NCBI RefSeq assembly: GCF_902859745.1
Contig: NZ_CADIJW010000009.1
Span: 1 to 64,000 of the forward strand
Direction: 5' to 3'
DNA: 64,000 bases
From: Achromobacter dolens
GTDB lineage: Bacteria > Pseudomonadota > Gammaproteobacteria > Burkholderiales > Burkholderiaceae_B
How positions within the stretch are numbered: the stretch's first letter is position 1; every line of letters begins with the position of its first letter. The translations under genes were made by a program, and so were the position numbers. Below, in pieces: positions 62,233 through 64,000 of this stretch. Below the pieces are notes generated by a model. The model saw only the letters and a program-made list of their open reading frames with translations. It had not been told where the DNA came from and searched no databases.

Positions 62233-62332
62233 CGTCGTCTCCGGTGGCGCGGGCGGAAGGCCGCGCGTTTTGGGGCACTATAGTGGATAGCCCCATCCCA
62301 GGCGCCCGCCGCCGATCCCGGAGCCTCAGCCC

Positions 62333-63202
62333 ATGAACACCCCCGCCCCCTCCTTTGCCGGCGAGATCCGCCGCGACGACCTGCCGGCGTTGTTCGCCGT
62401 GCGCGACCCGGACACCCATAAAGGCAGTTTCGGCACCGTCGGCGTGGTGGGCGGCGGGCGTGGCATGGAAGGCGCGGCGCTGCTGGCCGCGCGCGCCGCA
62501 CTCAAGACAGGCGCCGGCAAGGTGCTGGTGGGCTTCGCCCAGGACGCGGCGCCGCTGCCCTGCGATCCGCTGCAACCCGAACTGATGCTGCGCGACGCGC
62601 GCTCGCTGTTCGACACGGACTGGGGCGTGACCGCCTGGGTTGCCGGGTGCGGCATCGGCGCCGGCCCGGGCGCGGCCAACGCCCTGTCCGAGCTGTTCGT
62701 GTTGCGCCATGGCGCGCCGCTGGTGCTGGACGCCGACGGCCTGAACCTGCTGGCCAACGGCGGCATCCAGCCCAACTGGGGCGACGGCCCGGTGGTGCTG
62801 ACCCCGCACCCGGCCGAGGCCGGCCGGCTGCTCGGTCTGGACACCCCCGGCATCCAGGCCGACCGCCCCGCCGCCGCCCAGGCGCTGGCGCGGCGCTTCG
62901 GCGCCTGGGCGGTCCTGAAGGGCGCGGGCACCGTGGTCTGCGCGCCGGACGGCACCTGGTGGCGCAATACCAGCGGCAACCCCGGCCTGGCCACGGCCGG
63001 AACGGGGGACGTATTGGCCGGCATCCTGGGCTCGCTGCTGGCCCAGCGCCTGCCGCTGGCGCAAGCCGTGGCCGGCGCGGTCTGGCTGCACGGCGCGGCG
63101 GCCGACGCCCTGGTGGCCCGGGGCATCGGGCCGATCGGGCTGACCGCGGGCGAACTGGCGGACGCCGCCCGGGGACTGCGCAACGGCGGGCCGACCGCCT
63201 AA
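62333..63202 (+). CDS. nnrD: NAD(P)HX dehydratase (NnrD, standalone)
   Basis: The 289-residue protein has the ADP/ATP-dependent NAD(P)HX dehydratase (carbohydrate kinase-like) motifs: [53 protein letters not shown] and the catalytic [18 protein letters not shown]. The enzyme repairs hydrated NAD(P)H. It lacks the N-terminal epimerase (NnrE) domain of bifunctional forms, so the epimerase must be encoded elsewhere. Bases 63203-63323 downstream hold the promoter of the small gene. Confidence 0.92.
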   Translation: MNTPAPSFAGEIRRDDLPALFAVRDPDTHKGSFGTVGVVGGGRGMEGAALLAARAALKTGAGKVLVGFAQDAAPLPCDPLQPELMLRDARSLFDTDWGVTAWVAGCGIGAGPGAANALSELFVLRHGAPLVLDADGLNLLANGGIQPNWGDGPVVLTPHPAEAGRLLGLDTPGIQADRPAAAQALARRFGAWAVLKGAGTVVCAPDGTWWRNTSGNPGLATAGTGDVLAGILGSLLAQRLPLAQAVAGAVWLHGAAADALVARGIGPIGLTAGELADAARGLRNGGPTA

Positions 63203-63235
63203 GTCCCCGGCGGCAAAAACATTTTTACAACATAC

Positions 63236-63284
63236 TAGGGTTTTCCCCTAAAAACGCGTTGCTTTTGATTTAGGGTTATCCCTA
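63236..63284. promoter_or_regulatory. Two TAGGG-palindrome sites overlapping the promoter of the small gene
   Basis: TAGGGTTTTCCCCTA (63236-63250) and TAGGGTTATCCCTA (63271-63284) are near-identical short palindromes 35 bp apart. The second overlaps the -10 box. Such paired sites suggest an operator for a dimeric repressor; the regulator is unknown. Confidence 0.55.
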
Positions 63285-63288
63285 TAAT
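63259..63288 (+). promoter_or_regulatory. Sigma-70 promoter for the 77-residue gene
   Basis: TTGCTT (63259-63264) and a perfect TATAAT (63283-63288) are 18 bp apart. The position is 35 bp before the ATG at 63324, which also has a GGAG ribosome site. Confidence 0.7.
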
Positions 63289-63323
63289 GGTTTACCCCAA
63301 GACGAAACGGACTGGAGAAAACC

Positions 63324-63557
63324 ATGAGCGAACTGACCCTGAACCACACTGCCCGCCTGACCGACGCGCTGGAGCGTGACCTGCTCCGCGGCGCCCTCGA
63401 GAACCAACCGAATTCCCACCCGCTGACCAACCTGAAGAAGGCTGGCAAGGCGATCGCCGCCGCCGTTGCTGGCGTGTTCGCCTTCATCGACGAAGTCAAC
63501 GAGTCGATGAACAAGGCCCGCGCCGCCAGCTCGCGCTTCTCCGGTTCGCAGTGGTAA
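63324..63557 (+). CDS. Small unknown protein, strongly expressed-looking
   Basis: The 77-residue protein reads MSELTLNHTARLTDALERDL at the start; its middle is helical with the hydrophobic stretch AGKAIAAAVAGVFAFIDEVN and it ends SSRFSGSQW. A GGAG ribosome site precedes the ATG, and the promoter has a consensus -10. It resembles short DUF-type proteins of Burkholderiales but no family is recognised. A single possible amphipathic or membrane segment is visible. Confidence 0.75.
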   Translation: MSELTLNHTARLTDALERDLLRGALENQPNSHPLTNLKKAGKAIAAAVAGVFAFIDEVNESMNKARAASSRFSGSQW

Positions 63558-63748
63558 GACCAGCCGTGCCGGCCTGAGTCGCGACCGATCTCCCGCGATT
63601 CAGCCTGGCGCGCTGCCGGTGCAACGCCCGCCGCCCACGCGGCGCCCGCTGCATCGGACCCGGTGCCCGGGTCTTCATTACCGGGCGCCATCGCGCCGCG
63701 CCGGCCCCACTTGCGGGGCCCCCGCGACGCCCTCCACGACGCAATACT

Positions 63749-63826
63749 CGATCGCCCCGGTGCGAAGCCGTCCCGAAGCGGGACTGCCTCGAACTGGGGC
63801 GATCGGCATTTTTCGCACGGCTTCGC
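63749..63826. repeat. Interleaved inverted repeats with pseudoknot-like topology
   Basis: CGATCGCCCC (63749-63758) pairs with GGGGCGATCG (63796-63805), and GCGAAGCCGT (63762-63771) pairs with ACGGCTTCGC (63817-63826). The arms alternate A-B-A'-B', so both stems together would form a pseudoknot. A small GTCCC/GGGAC hairpin (63770-63784) lies inside. It could be a structured RNA or a repeat element. Confidence 0.6.
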
Positions 63827-63874
63827 CCGCTATTCCCCCTCTCGGCGTTTACCCTGACGCCGGCCCGGCGCGCA

Positions 63875-63904
63875 TTGACAGCGCGCGAAGCCCCTATCGA
63901 TAAT
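63875..63904 (+). promoter_or_regulatory. Strong sigma-70 promoter reading out of the window
   Basis: A perfect -35 TTGACA (63875-63880) and GATAAT (63899-63904) are 18 bp apart. No gene start is visible before the window ends, so its target lies beyond base 64000. Confidence 0.65.
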
Positions 63905-64000
63905 CGGCCCCTTGCCGTCGTGCCTGGCGCCAAAAACACCGCAAGCCCCCCAGCCGACGTTGCGTTCCCCCGGTTGGCCCCGCCGCTGTTTCCCCCCCGC

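Larger units (their letters stand above)
63558..64000. other. Non-coding right end with interleaved inverted repeats and an outward promoter
   Basis: This stretch of more than 440 bp contains no recognised gene. It holds a structured segment (63749-63826) and a sigma-70 promoter at 63875-63904 that reads toward the window's right end. Frames antisense to it are Arg-rich and appear to be shadows. Confidence 0.6.

Noticed and set aside
1-64000. CRISPR array, insertion sequence or prophage
   Set aside because: No regularly spaced repeats, transposase, integrase or phage structural genes were seen; the inverted repeats found are single structures.

Overview
The window is GC-rich, gene-dense bacterial chromosome. 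Codon use, the Bug-type (tripartite tricarboxylate) binding proteins, many LysR/GntR regulators, and the metX-metW and pxpBCA layouts fit a betaproteobacterium of the Alcaligenaceae (Achromobacter/Bordetella type). This assignment is by inspection, not by database search. No phage, insertion sequence, plasmid function or CRISPR array was seen. One tRNA (Arg, anticodon CCG) lies on the minus strand near 53.1 kb.

Layout. 1-3.2 kb: copper resistance (copA cut by the window edge, copB, a DUF411 metal-binding protein), then serA with a clear terminator. 4.7-10.1 kb: an iron-uptake signalling set (ECF sigma factor, FecR anti-sigma, TonB-dependent receptor with STN domain, PepSY membrane protein) behind a Fur-box-like site. 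10.1-16.3 kb: HD hydrolase, LysR, VOC protein, the 5-oxoprolinase genes pxpB-pxpC-pxpA, a convergent GntR regulator and a TRIC-family channel. 16.5-20.7 kb: tandem UspA, then metX-metW-ampG-like genes with a probable SAM-II riboswitch ahead of metX. 20.9-26.5 kb: a probable 3-sulfolactate catabolic locus (GntR, suyA, suyB, Bug receptor, slcC-like and comC-like dehydrogenases). 26.6-31.8 kb: a SUKH-4-like protein, then an overlapping two-gene unit of a predicted outer-membrane barrel and a 979-residue Ig-like repeat protein. 32-38 kb: AEC transporter, small LuxR-type HTH, lipoprotein, lipase-like hydrolase, gshA, blc and an AstE-like deacylase. 38-49.7 kb: a long minus-strand catabolic run (Bug receptor, LysR, formamidase-like hydrolase, GntR, nitrilase, complete Liv ABC transporter, FAH-family hydrolase, gentisate dioxygenase-like cupin). 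49.9-52.8 kb: poorly recognised genes and a LuxR regulator. 53-54.3 kb: tRNA-Arg and a membrane-anchored dihaem cytochrome c. 54.3-62.2 kb: acyl-CoA metabolism (3-hydroxyacyl-CoA dehydrogenase, CoA transferase, acyl-CoA dehydrogenase, TetR, nitronate monooxygenase, two crotonases). 62.3-64 kb: nnrD, a 77-residue unknown protein with a strong promoter, and a structured non-coding end.

The most notable signals are the SAM-II-type leader of metX, the split barrel/Ig-repeat surface locus, the sulfolactate gene set with a palindromic operator candidate, a perfect 33-bp inverted repeat between acyl-CoA genes, a 26-bp palindrome ahead of an unknown secreted protein next to a LuxR gene, and interleaved inverted repeats near the right end.
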